DNA from: Salipiger sp. CCB-MM3
Lineage (GTDB): Bacteria; Pseudomonadota; Alphaproteobacteria; Rhodobacterales; Rhodobacteraceae
Direction of reading: 5' to 3'
NCBI RefSeq assembly: GCF_001687105.1
Contig: NZ_CP014595.1
Coordinates: forward strand, 558,001 to 622,000
DNA: 64,000 nt
This document shows, in pieces, positions 19,496 to 26,656 of the stretch. The first letter of the stretch is position 1. The number at the start of each line of letters is the position of its first letter. Below the pieces are notes generated by a model that was given only the letters and a program-made list of their open reading frames with translations, was not told where the DNA came from and ran no database searches. Made by a program: the position numbers and the translations under genes.

Positions 19496-19610
19496 GGCCT
19501 GCCTCCGGCGGGGATATTTTTGCCAAGAGGAAGCCCCCTGCTCTTCCTCTTGGCGAAAATATCCCGGGGAGCGCGAGGGGCTGGCCCCTCGCTCCGGTGC
19601 GTGCCAGAGG
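19496..19610. repeat. head-to-head pair of intergenic repeats
   Basis: GGGGATATTTTTGCCAAGAGGAAG is followed, after about 10 bp, by its near-perfect inverse CTTCCTCTTGGCGAAAATATCCCC, so about 22 bp can pair across a short loop. Flanking GC-rich arms (CTGCCTCCGGC and GAGGGGCTGGCCCCTC) extend the structure. The same core occurs singly at 33264-33324 and as a second pair at 52399-52540. It lies between the convergent DEAD-box and osmC genes. The rest of the 280-bp gap holds only the helicase terminator. Confidence 0.8.
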
Positions 19611-19683
19611 CGCCACGCCGGATGTGAAAAGGGCGCCTCCCGCAGGACGCGCCCTTCAAGATTGCGCTCAGCGCTGCACCCGC

Positions 19684-20109
19684 TCAGGCCAGCGAAGCAT
19701 CCATGGTGATCTCGGCATTGAGCAGCTTGGAGATCGGGCAGCCCGCCTTGGCCTTGTTCGCCGCCTCCATGAAGGTCTCTTCGCTCGCGCCGGGGATCAC
19801 GGCGGTCAGCTTCAGGTGGCTCTTGGTCACGGTAAAGCCGCCGTCCCCCTGCTCCAGCGTCACCGTGGCGACGGTGCTGATGTCCTCGGCCTTGAGATCG
19901 TAGTCACCAAGGATGTTGCTCAGCGCCATGGAAAAACAGCTGGCGTGGGCGGCGGCGATCAGCTCCTCGGGGTTGGTGCCCGCCTCGTCGCCGAAACGCT
20001 TGTTGAACCCGTAGTTCTGCTTGTCCAGCACGCCGGACTCGGTCGAGACGGTGCCGGTGCCGTCTTTCAGGCCACCTTGCCAGTTCGCGGATCCGCTCTT
20101 GTTGATCAT
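19684..20109 (-). CDS. osmC: OsmC family peroxiredoxin
   Basis: This enzyme reduces organic hydroperoxides using a pair of conserved cysteines. The 141-aa protein matches OsmC rather than Ohr: GTVSTESGVLDKQNYGFNKRF, TNPEELIAAAHASCFSMAL with the peroxidatic C58, and KAGCPISKLLNAEI with C124. The start MINKSGSANWQGG at 20109 follows TAAGGAG-poor but G-rich sequence (AGGAGACCCAAG). The upstream extension to 20223 is not supported by the family. Confidence 0.95.
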   Translation of the reverse strand: MINKSGSANWQGGLKDGTGTVSTESGVLDKQNYGFNKRFGDEAGTNPEELIAAAHASCFSMALSNILGDYDLKAEDISTVATVTLEQGDGGFTVTKSHLKLTAVIPGASEETFMEAANKAKAGCPISKLLNAEITMDASLA

Positions 20110-20197
20110 CTCTTGGGTCTCCTCTTTCTGCCCCTTCGGGCGTTCTGGAGCGAAACCTAGCACAGCGCGGCGCAAGGTCACGCCTGTCGGAAAAACT

Positions 20198-20497
20198 TCA
20201 TGACCCACGGTCGGAATAGCCAAGATCGCGCTCGGGCGCGATCACGTCGCGCAGCCGCTGCTTGAGCACCTTGGGCTCGGGGAAGCCACCATCGCGCTTG
20301 CGCTCCCAGAGCAGCGTGCCGTCCACCGAGACCTCGTAGACCCCGCCGTACCCGGGCACCAGCGTCACACCGCCAAGATCCTCGCCGAAGGTCTGCAGCA
20401 GTTCCTGCGCCATCCAGCCCGCGCGCAGCAGCCAGTTGCAGCCGGTGCAATAGGTGATCGACACCTGCGGTTTCGATGGCTCGGGCATGTCGGTCAT
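20198..20497 (-). CDS. SelT/SelW/SelH-type thioredoxin-like protein
   Basis: This 99-aa protein has the family's N-terminal redox pair C17-x-x-C20 (ITYCTGCNWLLRAGWMAQEL), the following helix, and the segment GVYEVSVDGTLLWERKRDGGFPEPKVLKQRLRD. The usual selenocysteine position is an ordinary cysteine. These proteins are presumed redox regulators with uncharacterised partners. It lies 9 bp downstream of the Lrp-type regulator gene on the same strand and is probably co-transcribed with it. Confidence 0.9.
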   Translation of the reverse strand: MTDMPEPSKPQVSITYCTGCNWLLRAGWMAQELLQTFGEDLGGVTLVPGYGGVYEVSVDGTLLWERKRDGGFPEPKVLKQRLRDVIAPERDLGYSDRGS

Positions 20498-20506
20498 CTC
20501 GCCTCC

Positions 20507-20962
20507 TCAGAGCGGCAGCGCGTTGGTGTTCTTGATCTCTTCCATCGAGAGCAGCGCGGTCACGTTGTAGACCTTCACCTCCGAGATCAGCGCCTGATAG
20601 AAGACATCATAGGCGCGGGCGTTCTTCACCCGCACCTTGAGGATATAGTCGATCTCCCCCGCGAGGCGATGCGCCTCCATCACCTCGGGCCGCTCGCGCA
20701 GGGCTTTGAGGAATTTCGCCTGCCAGTCGGCCTCATGCTCCGAGGTGCGGATCAGCACGAAGAAACAGGCCTCGAACCCCAGCTTCTCGGGATCGGGGAT
20801 CACCACCTGCGGGCCGATGATCCCGGCCTCGCGCATTTTGCGGATGCGATTCCACACCGGGGTCTTGGAAGAGCCCACGGCGCGGGCAATTTCGTCCAGC
20901 GAACGGCCCGCGTCCTCCTGCAGTTCCAGAAGAATTTTCCGGTCGGTCTCGTCGATCGCCAT
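20507..20962 (-). CDS. Lrp/AsnC family transcriptional regulator divergent from the cys genes
   Basis: This 151-aa regulator has an N-terminal winged helix-turn-helix (DETDRKILLELQEDAGRSL, then IARAVGSSKTPVWNRIRKM) and a C-terminal RAM ligand-binding domain (VMEAHRLAGEIDYILKVRV). The start MAIDETDRK is at 20962. It is divergent from the sulfate-assimilation genes, with a 152-bp shared upstream region. It is therefore the obvious candidate regulator of them, perhaps sensing cysteine or methionine; that role is inferred. Confidence 0.92.
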   Translation of the reverse strand: MAIDETDRKILLELQEDAGRSLDEIARAVGSSKTPVWNRIRKMREAGIIGPQVVIPDPEKLGFEACFFVLIRTSEHEADWQAKFLKALRERPEVMEAHRLAGEIDYILKVRVKNARAYDVFYQALISEVKVYNVTALLSMEEIKNTNALPL

Positions 20963-21114
20963 GGCTGTTCCGCCCTTTTGCCTGCTTTGGAACGTCGTCA
21001 CTCTGCTTAACCACAGGATGGAACGGATGTCCTTATATTTCCGCCCCACTGGCCGCAATGGGGGACAAAATTCTATACTGGGTGGCAACAAACCCCTTCC
21101 CGGAGTGTACCCCG

Positions 21115-21420
21115 ATGCCGAAGCCCTTCACGCCCAAGGTTATCACCGCCAACGCGCTGATCGAAGGCGACGTGATCTATCTCGCAGCCGATGACAGCTG
21201 GGTGCGCGATCTCGCCGAGGCCGAGGTGATCACCGATGAGGCCATCGCGCAGGTCCGCCTTCTGGACGCGCAGGCGCGCGCCTCGGAGACGGTTGGCGTC
21301 TACCTCGCCGACGTCAAGCCGGGCGCGGGTGGGCCCGAGCCGACGCACTTCCGCGAGGATTTCCGCCGCACCGGCCCCTCGAACTATTTCCACGGCAAGC
21401 AGGCCGAAGCCGACGCCTGA
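21115..21420 (+). CDS. DUF2849 family protein of the sulfite-reductase operon
   Basis: This 101-aa protein starts MPKPFTPKVITANALIEGDVIYL at ATG 21115. Its length and position directly before cysI match DUF2849, which is commonly found between siroheme synthase (cysG) and cysI in alphaproteobacteria. Here it is first in the operon and no cysG is present in the window. The N-terminal half is a short beta-strand domain (GDVIYLAADDSWV); no catalytic residues are recognised. A role in sulfite reduction is inferred only from linkage. Confidence 0.85.
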   Translation: MPKPFTPKVITANALIEGDVIYLAADDSWVRDLAEAEVITDEAIAQVRLLDAQARASETVGVYLADVKPGAGGPEPTHFREDFRRTGPSNYFHGKQAEADA

Positions 21421-21471
21421 TCCGGCGCCCCTCCCCCTTCGCAGCGACCAGGCCAGACGCAGGAGACCCAG

Positions 21472-23142
21472 ATGTACCGCTATACCGAGTTCGACACCGC
21501 CTTCATCCAGGAACGCAACCGCCAGTTCCGGGGCCAGGTCGAGCGCCGCATCGCCGGCAACCTCACCGAAGACGAATTCAAGCCGCTGCGCCTGATGAAC
21601 GGTCTCTACCTGCAGCTGCACGCCTACATGCTGCGCGTGGCGATCCCCTATGGCACCTTGAGCTCGGCGCAGATGCGCCAGCTCGCGCTGCTGGCCGAGA
21701 AGTGGGACAAGGGCTACGGCCATTTCACCACCCGTCAGAACATCCAGTACAACTGGCCGAAGCTTTCGGATGTGCCGGACATGCTCGACGCGCTCGCCGA
21801 GGTGAACCTGCACGCGATCCAGACCTCGGGCAACACCATCCGCAACGTGACCGCGGACCACTTCGCCGGTGCCGCCGCCGACGAGATCGCCGACCCGCGC
21901 CCGGTGGCCGAGCTGCTGCGCCAGTGGTCGACCGACCACCCCGAGTTCCAGTTCCTGCCGCGCAAGTTCAAGATCGCCGTCACCGGCGCGCCGAACGACC
22001 GCGCGGTGATCAAGGCGCATGACATCGGCATCGAGATCGTCGAGAAAGATGGCAAGCAGGGCTACCGCGTGCTCGTCGGTGGCGGCCTCGGCCGGACCCC
22101 GATGATCGGCAAGGTGCTGTCGGACTTCGTCGCGCAGGAAGACCTGCTGCCCTTCGTCGAGGCCACCGTCTCGGTCTGGAACCTGCTCGGCCGCCGCGAC
22201 AACAAATATAAGGCGCGCATCAAGATCACCGTGCATGAGCATGGCATCGAGGAAATCCAGCGCCTCGTGACCGAGCGTTTCGCCGAGACCAAGGCAGCCT
22301 TCAACGGCGCCGACCTCGAGCTCTACGAAGAGATCACGCAAAGCTTCCAGCCGCCCGCCTTCCGCAATGCGCCCGAGGACGACTTCACGGCGACCTATGA
22401 CGCCGATCCGGTGTTCCGCTCTTGGGCCGACACCAACCTCGCCGAGCATAAGGCGCCGGGCTATGCCATCGTGCAGGTCTCGCTGAAGGCCCATGGCCAG
22501 ACCCCGGGCGACGCCTCTGCCGATCAGATGCGCGTGCTGGCCGACCTTGCCGAGCGTTTCGGCCATGACGAGCTGCGCATTTCCCACGAGCAGAACGTGA
22601 TCCTGCCGCATGTGCACAAGTCGGACCTGCCGCAGCTGCACCAGATCCTGAAGGCGCATGGGCTTGCCACCGCCAATATCGGCAAGATCAGCGATATCAT
22701 CGCCTGCCCCGGCATGGACTACTGCGCGCTGGCCACGGCGCGCTCGATCCCGATCGCAACGCAGATCGCCACCCGCTTCGACGAGCTGAAGACCGAGCAT
22801 GAGATCGGCGATCTGAAGATCAAGATCTCGGGCTGCATCAACGCCTGCGGCCACCACCACGTGGGCCATATCGGCATCCTCGGGCTGGATCGCGGCGGCG
22901 TCGAAACCTATCAGATCACCCTCGGCGGCGACGGCACCGAGACCGCCGCGCTCGGCGAGCGCACCGGTCCGGGCTTCTCCTATGAGGAAATCGTGCCCGC
23001 AATCGAGCGGCTGGTGGACGCCTACGTCGAGAACCGCGAGAGCGCCGACGAGACCTTCCTGCAGGCCTATCGCCGCCTCGGCATGGCGCCCTTCAAGGAA
23101 GCGCTCTACGAGACCGACAAAAAGAACGCCGAAGCGGCCTAA
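21472..23142 (+). CDS. cysI: sulfite reductase hemoprotein (siroheme, ferredoxin/nitrite-reductase family)
   Basis: This 556-aa siroheme-[4Fe-4S] enzyme reduces sulfite to sulfide with six electrons. The cluster ligands are C412 and C418 (ACPGMDYCALA) and C455 and C459 (SGCINACGHHH). The two nitrite/sulfite-reductase half-domains are visible, with TTRQNIQYNWPKL and SGNTIRNVTADHFAG in the first. No CysJ flavoprotein is encoded nearby. Electrons may come from ferredoxin or from the FNR-type reductase encoded at 24396-25259. Spacing to cysH is 16 bp. Confidence 0.93.
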   Translation: MYRYTEFDTAFIQERNRQFRGQVERRIAGNLTEDEFKPLRLMNGLYLQLHAYMLRVAIPYGTLSSAQMRQLALLAEKWDKGYGHFTTRQNIQYNWPKLSDVPDMLDALAEVNLHAIQTSGNTIRNVTADHFAGAAADEIADPRPVAELLRQWSTDHPEFQFLPRKFKIAVTGAPNDRAVIKAHDIGIEIVEKDGKQGYRVLVGGGLGRTPMIGKVLSDFVAQEDLLPFVEATVSVWNLLGRRDNKYKARIKITVHEHGIEEIQRLVTERFAETKAAFNGADLELYEEITQSFQPPAFRNAPEDDFTATYDADPVFRSWADTNLAEHKAPGYAIVQVSLKAHGQTPGDASADQMRVLADLAERFGHDELRISHEQNVILPHVHKSDLPQLHQILKAHGLATANIGKISDIIACPGMDYCALATARSIPIATQIATRFDELKTEHEIGDLKIKISGCINACGHHHVGHIGILGLDRGGVETYQITLGGDGTETAALGERTGPGFSYEEIVPAIERLVDAYVENRESADETFLQAYRRLGMAPFKEALYETDKKNAEAA

Positions 23143-23158
23143 CGGAAGCGCGGAGCGG

Positions 23159-23950
23159 ATGACCCTTCATCTTTCCCCAAATACTCCCGCCGGAGGCATC
23201 CCGGCGCTGCCGCCCGAGGAACTGGCGGCGCGTCAGGCCCGGGTGGACGCGCTGAACGCGCGCTACCGGCACCACGGTGCGACCGCGGTGCTGGAGGGCG
23301 CTCTGCGCGATCCCGAAGCGGGGCGTATCGCCATGGTCTCGTCCTTCGGGGCGGAATCGGTGGCGCTGCTGCACCTCGTGGCGGTGGTGGACCGGACAAC
23401 CCCGGTGCTCTTCATCGACACGCGGCTGCTGTTTGCCGAGACTCTGGAGTATCAGCTCGAGGTGTCCGAGCGGCTGCGACTGTCGGACGTGCGGGTGATC
23501 CGCACCGACGAGGCGCTGCTGCAGTCGCGCGATCCCTATGGCGCCCTGCGCTTCTCCGATCAGGACGCCTGCTGCGCCCTGCGCAAGACCTTCCCGCTGG
23601 AGCAGGCCCTCGCGGGCTTCGACGGCTGGATCACCGGGCGCAAGCGCTATCAGTCCAAGACCCGCGCGGGCCTCGAGTTCTTCGAGCTCGAAGAAGAGAC
23701 CGGGCGGATCAAGGTGAACCCCATGGCCCATTGGGCGCCCGAGGACATCGGTGCCTATATGGACGAGAACCGCCTGCCCCGGCACCCGCTGGTGGCGCAG
23801 GGCTACCCGTCCATCGGCTGCGCGCCCTGCACCAGCAAGGTCGCCCCCGGAGAGGACCCCCGCGCCGGACGCTGGCGCGGCGAAGACAAAGTTGAATGCG
23901 GCATCCATTTCGTGAATGGCGAAGCCGTGAGAGAAGGACAGAGCCAATGA
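23159..23950 (+). CDS. cysH: assimilatory adenylyl-sulfate reductase, [4Fe-4S] type
   Basis: This 263-aa enzyme reduces APS (or PAPS) to sulfite. It has the nucleotide-binding SSFGAESVALLHL, the cluster cysteines C138-C139 (DACCALRK) and C221/C224 (GCAPCTSK), and the catalytic C247 near the C-terminus (VECGIHF). The extra cysteine pairs identify the cluster-containing, mainly APS-using class. The first 16 residues (LHLSPNTPAGGIPALP) are encoded by a string resembling the intergenic repeats of this genome, so the N-terminus may be a repeat insertion. The stop overlaps the next ATG. Confidence 0.94.
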   Translation: MTLHLSPNTPAGGIPALPPEELAARQARVDALNARYRHHGATAVLEGALRDPEAGRIAMVSSFGAESVALLHLVAVVDRTTPVLFIDTRLLFAETLEYQLEVSERLRLSDVRVIRTDEALLQSRDPYGALRFSDQDACCALRKTFPLEQALAGFDGWITGRKRYQSKTRAGLEFFELEEETGRIKVNPMAHWAPEDIGAYMDENRLPRHPLVAQGYPSIGCAPCTSKVAPGEDPRAGRWRGEDKVECGIHFVNGEAVREGQSQ

Positions 23951-24324
23951 CCGTCATCGTCACCGACGCGGGCTTCGGCCCGGACAGCTGGGCAGATCAG
24001 GACACTCCCGTGGTTGACCTGCCCTCGGATACCGACCCTGCGACGCTGGAAGTGCCGCATAACGCCATCCATGTGCGTATCGCCTTCCCCAGCTTTGCCG
24101 ATGGCCGCGGCTTCACGCTGGCCCGCCTGCTGCGGCTGCGCGGCTACACCGGCACGCTGCGCGCCGCAGGCCATGTGATCTCGGACCAATACGCCATGGC
24201 CCGCCGTTCGGGCTTTGACGAGGTCGAGATCTCGGACGAACTGGCCGCGCGCCAGCCCGAGGACGAGTGGAAATTCCGCGCCGATTGGCGGAAACACGAC
24301 TACCAGTCCCGCGTGCGCGGCTAA
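23947..24324 (+). CDS. DUF934 family protein
   Basis: This 125-aa protein starts MTVIVTDAGFGPDSWAD at an ATG that overlaps the cysH stop by 4 nt. The central segment VRIAFPSFADGRGFTLARLLR followed by LRAAGHVISDQYAMARRSGFDEVEI is the DUF934 signature. Members are linked to siroheme sulfite reductase in many proteobacteria and are presumed to be small partners of it. No biochemical role is established. Confidence 0.9.
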   Translation: MTVIVTDAGFGPDSWADQDTPVVDLPSDTDPATLEVPHNAIHVRIAFPSFADGRGFTLARLLRLRGYTGTLRAAGHVISDQYAMARRSGFDEVEISDELAARQPEDEWKFRADWRKHDYQSRVRG

Positions 24325-24395
24325 ACCGCCTTTCGCCTGATCTGCATCAACGATACACCCAAGGGGCCGGTCCTATAGGATCGGCGAGAGAGATC

Positions 24396-25259
24396 ATGAC
24401 AGAGATGACCCCCGTGACCGAAGCCTCCGCAGCGAAAGCCGACGCGCCCAAGAAGATGGTGCTCCCCGACGCCCAGACCGTGACCGAGGTCAAGCATTGG
24501 ACCGACCGGCTCTTCTCGTTCCGTGTCAGCCGCCCCGCCAGCCTGCGCTTCCGCTCGGGCGAGTTCGTGATGATCGGCCTGATGGGCGATCCTGACCCGA
24601 AGACCGGCAAGCAAAAGCCGCTGCTGCGCGCCTATTCCATCGCCTCGCCCAGCTGGGACGAAGAGCTGGAGTTCTACTCGATCAAGGTGCAGGATGGCCC
24701 GCTCACCTCAAAGCTGCAGCACATCCAGCCCGGCGACGAGCTGATCCTGCGCCCCAAGCCCGTGGGCACGCTGGTGCATGACGCACTGCTGCCGGGCAAG
24801 CGCATCTGGTTCTTCGCCACCGGCACCGGCTTTGCGCCCTTCGCCTCGCTGCTGCGCGAGCCGCAGACCTACGAGGATTACGACGAGGTGATCATCACCC
24901 ACACCTGCCGCGAGGCGGGCGAGCTGGAGTATGGTGCCGCGCTGATCGAGAGCCTGAAAACCGACGAGCTGCTCAATGAGCTGATCGGCGAAGGCTTCTG
25001 GAAGAAGATCAAATACTACCCGACGACCACCCGCGAAGAGAGCCCGAAGATGGGCCGCATCACCGACCTGATGCGCTCGGGCGAGGCCTTTGCCGACCTT
25101 GGCGTCGCGCCGCTGAACCCCGAGACCGACCGCGCAATGATCTGCGGCAACCTCGCCTTCAACCTCGAGCTGAAGGAGATGTTCGAGGAATACGGCCTCG
25201 AAGAGGGCGCCAACTCGGACCCCAAGCACTACGTGGTGGAAAAGGCCTTCCTCGACTGA
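24396..25259 (+). CDS. fpr: ferredoxin/flavodoxin-NADP+ reductase
   Basis: This 287-aa FNR-family flavoprotein shuttles electrons between NADPH and ferredoxin or flavodoxin. The FAD site LLRAYSIASPSWDEELEFYSIKV contains the RxYS motif. The NADP site starts with FATGTGFAPFASLLREP, and the protein ends in a short aromatic-free tail (VEKAFLD), unlike plastid FNRs. Start is ATG 24396 (a second ATG lies at 24405). A 71-bp gap with the palindrome TCCTATAGGA separates it from DUF934, so it may have its own promoter while also supplying sulfite reductase with electrons. Confidence 0.93.
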   Translation: MTEMTPVTEASAAKADAPKKMVLPDAQTVTEVKHWTDRLFSFRVSRPASLRFRSGEFVMIGLMGDPDPKTGKQKPLLRAYSIASPSWDEELEFYSIKVQDGPLTSKLQHIQPGDELILRPKPVGTLVHDALLPGKRIWFFATGTGFAPFASLLREPQTYEDYDEVIITHTCREAGELEYGAALIESLKTDELLNELIGEGFWKKIKYYPTTTREESPKMGRITDLMRSGEAFADLGVAPLNPETDRAMICGNLAFNLELKEMFEEYGLEEGANSDPKHYVVEKAFLD

Positions 25260-25281
25260 AGCGCCCTGCCCGCGATACAAG

Positions 25282-25321
25282 AACGCCTTCCGAAGGAGAC
25301 TTCGGAAGGCGTTTTCTTTTG
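25282..25321 (+). terminator. rho-independent terminator of fpr
   Basis: AACGCCTTCCGAA (25282-25294) pairs with TTCGGAAGGCGTT (25301-25313) across a 6-nt loop and is followed by TTCTTTTG. Confidence 0.92.
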
Positions 25322-25329
25322 TAGGGTTG

Positions 25330-25380
25330 CCGGGGCTGACCGGCGACGCCGGGGATAGGTGAAGACGTCGCCGGCCCCGG
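25330..25380. repeat. long imperfect hairpin between fpr and argE
   Basis: Outer arms CCGGGG (25330-25335) and CCCCGG (25375-25380) enclose perfect 9-bp inner arms CCGGCGACG (25340-25348) and CGTCGCCGG (25366-25374). The only interruption is a CTGA bulge on the left arm. There is no T-run on the argE (minus) side, so it is not a standard terminator. It may be an mRNA 3'-end stabiliser for argE or part of a repeat family. Confidence 0.55.
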
Positions 25381-25450
25381 ACCCGGGCAGACCCCGGGCC
25401 ATGCCGAGGACCACCGCGCAAGGCTCTCGCGCGGCGGCCAGTTCAAACCC

Positions 25451-26656
25451 TCAGGCGGCGGCCTTCTGCGACAGCTCGGCGATGATGCCGCGCAGGAAGT
25501 CCACGCAGAGGTCAAGCTGCGCGAGGTCGACGAACTCGTTGGGCTTATGCGCCTGCTCGATCGAGCCGGGGCCGACGATGACCGACGGGATGCCGCCGAC
25601 CTGCTCGAACACCCCGCCTTCGGAGCCGTAAGAGACCTTGCCACCCCACGCCTCGGGCATCAGCCGCGCGTAGCGGGCATAGCCGGCGCTGTTGCGCGCC
25701 TCGCCCATCGCCGGATAGGCGAAGATGCGTTCGAAGCGGATGCCGGTGCCCGGCGTTTTCTCGGCCATGGGCGCGCCCACCTCGGCCTCGATCTGCGCCA
25801 GCAGCTCGGCCATGTCGGCCTCGGGGTCCATATCGGCGATCGAGCGCAGCTCGAAGGTGAAGCTGCAGCTGTCGGGGGTGACATTGGTCGCCACGCCGCC
25901 CTCTACCATGGTCGCCAGCATGGTCGCATGCGGCACGGTGAAATCCGCGTCGAACGGGCCTTCGGTCTCGTAGCGCTTGCCGCGCTCGGAGATGCGCGCG
26001 ATGGCCTGCGCGGCGTATTCGATGGCGTTCACATGCTCGGGCACAAAAGACGAGTGCCCCGACGTGCCGGTGACATGGGCGCGCATGGCGATCTTGCCCT
26101 TCTGGCCGGTCACCAGTTCCATCATCGAGGGCTCGCCGATGATGGCGAACTCTGGCGGCACCGGCAGCGACGCCAGATGCTTGGCGATCGCCGGAGCGCC
26201 GAGGCAGCCGACCTCTTCGTCATAGGAAAAGCAGAAATAGACCGGGCGCGTCAGCTGCGCCGCCGCAAGCTCGGGGGCGACCGCCATGGCGCAGGCGGCA
26301 AAGCCCTTCATGTCGCAGGCCCCGCGCCCGTAGAGCTTGCCGTCCCGCACTTCGGCGGTGAAGGGGTCGCTCTGCCACTCGGGCTCGTCGGCGGGAACCA
26401 CATCGGTGTGGCCGGACCAGACCAGCCCCGCCACATCTTCGGGACCGAAGGCCGCGACGAGATTGGCCTTGGTGCCGGTCTCGTCGGGCAGGATGGTGAT
26501 CCGCGCGCCGAGCGCGCGGAGGTAGTCTGCCATATGGTCGATCAGCGCGCGGTTCCCATTGCGGGAGACCGTATCGAAGCCGATCAGGTCCGAGAGGTGC
26601 TGCGCGGCGCTGGCCTGCCGGTCAGGGGCGGGCGTTGTCTCGCTCTGCAGGGTCAT
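25451..26656 (-). CDS. argE: acetylornithine deacetylase / M20 family amidohydrolase
   Basis: This 401-aa M20 metallopeptidase-fold enzyme is predicted to remove the acetyl group from N-acetylornithine. Metal-site segments are WSGHTDVVPADEPEW, LYGRGACDMKGF and the catalytic FSYDEEVGCLGA. The dimerisation-domain histidine is in GTSGHSSFVPEHVNA. Start MTLQSETTPAP at 26656 overlaps the tctA stop by 4 nt, so it is coupled to a carboxylate transporter. In that setting it may deacylate an imported N-acyl compound rather than serve arginine synthesis. Confidence 0.88.
   Translation of the reverse strand: MTLQSETTPAPDRQASAAQHLSDLIGFDTVSRNGNRALIDHMADYLRALGARITILPDETGTKANLVAAFGPEDVAGLVWSGHTDVVPADEPEWQSDPFTAEVRDGKLYGRGACDMKGFAACAMAVAPELAAAQLTRPVYFCFSYDEEVGCLGAPAIAKHLASLPVPPEFAIIGEPSMMELVTGQKGKIAMRAHVTGTSGHSSFVPEHVNAIEYAAQAIARISERGKRYETEGPFDADFTVPHATMLATMVEGGVATNVTPDSCSFTFELRSIADMDPEADMAELLAQIEAEVGAPMAEKTPGTGIRFERIFAYPAMGEARNSAGYARYARLMPEAWGGKVSYGSEGGVFEQVGGIPSVIVGPGSIEQAHKPNEFVDLAQLDLCVDFLRGIIAELSQKAAA

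Noticed and set aside
17802..19616. 604-codon frame opposite the DEAD-box gene
   Set aside because: A shadow of the helicase gene; the helicase frame has every expected motif.
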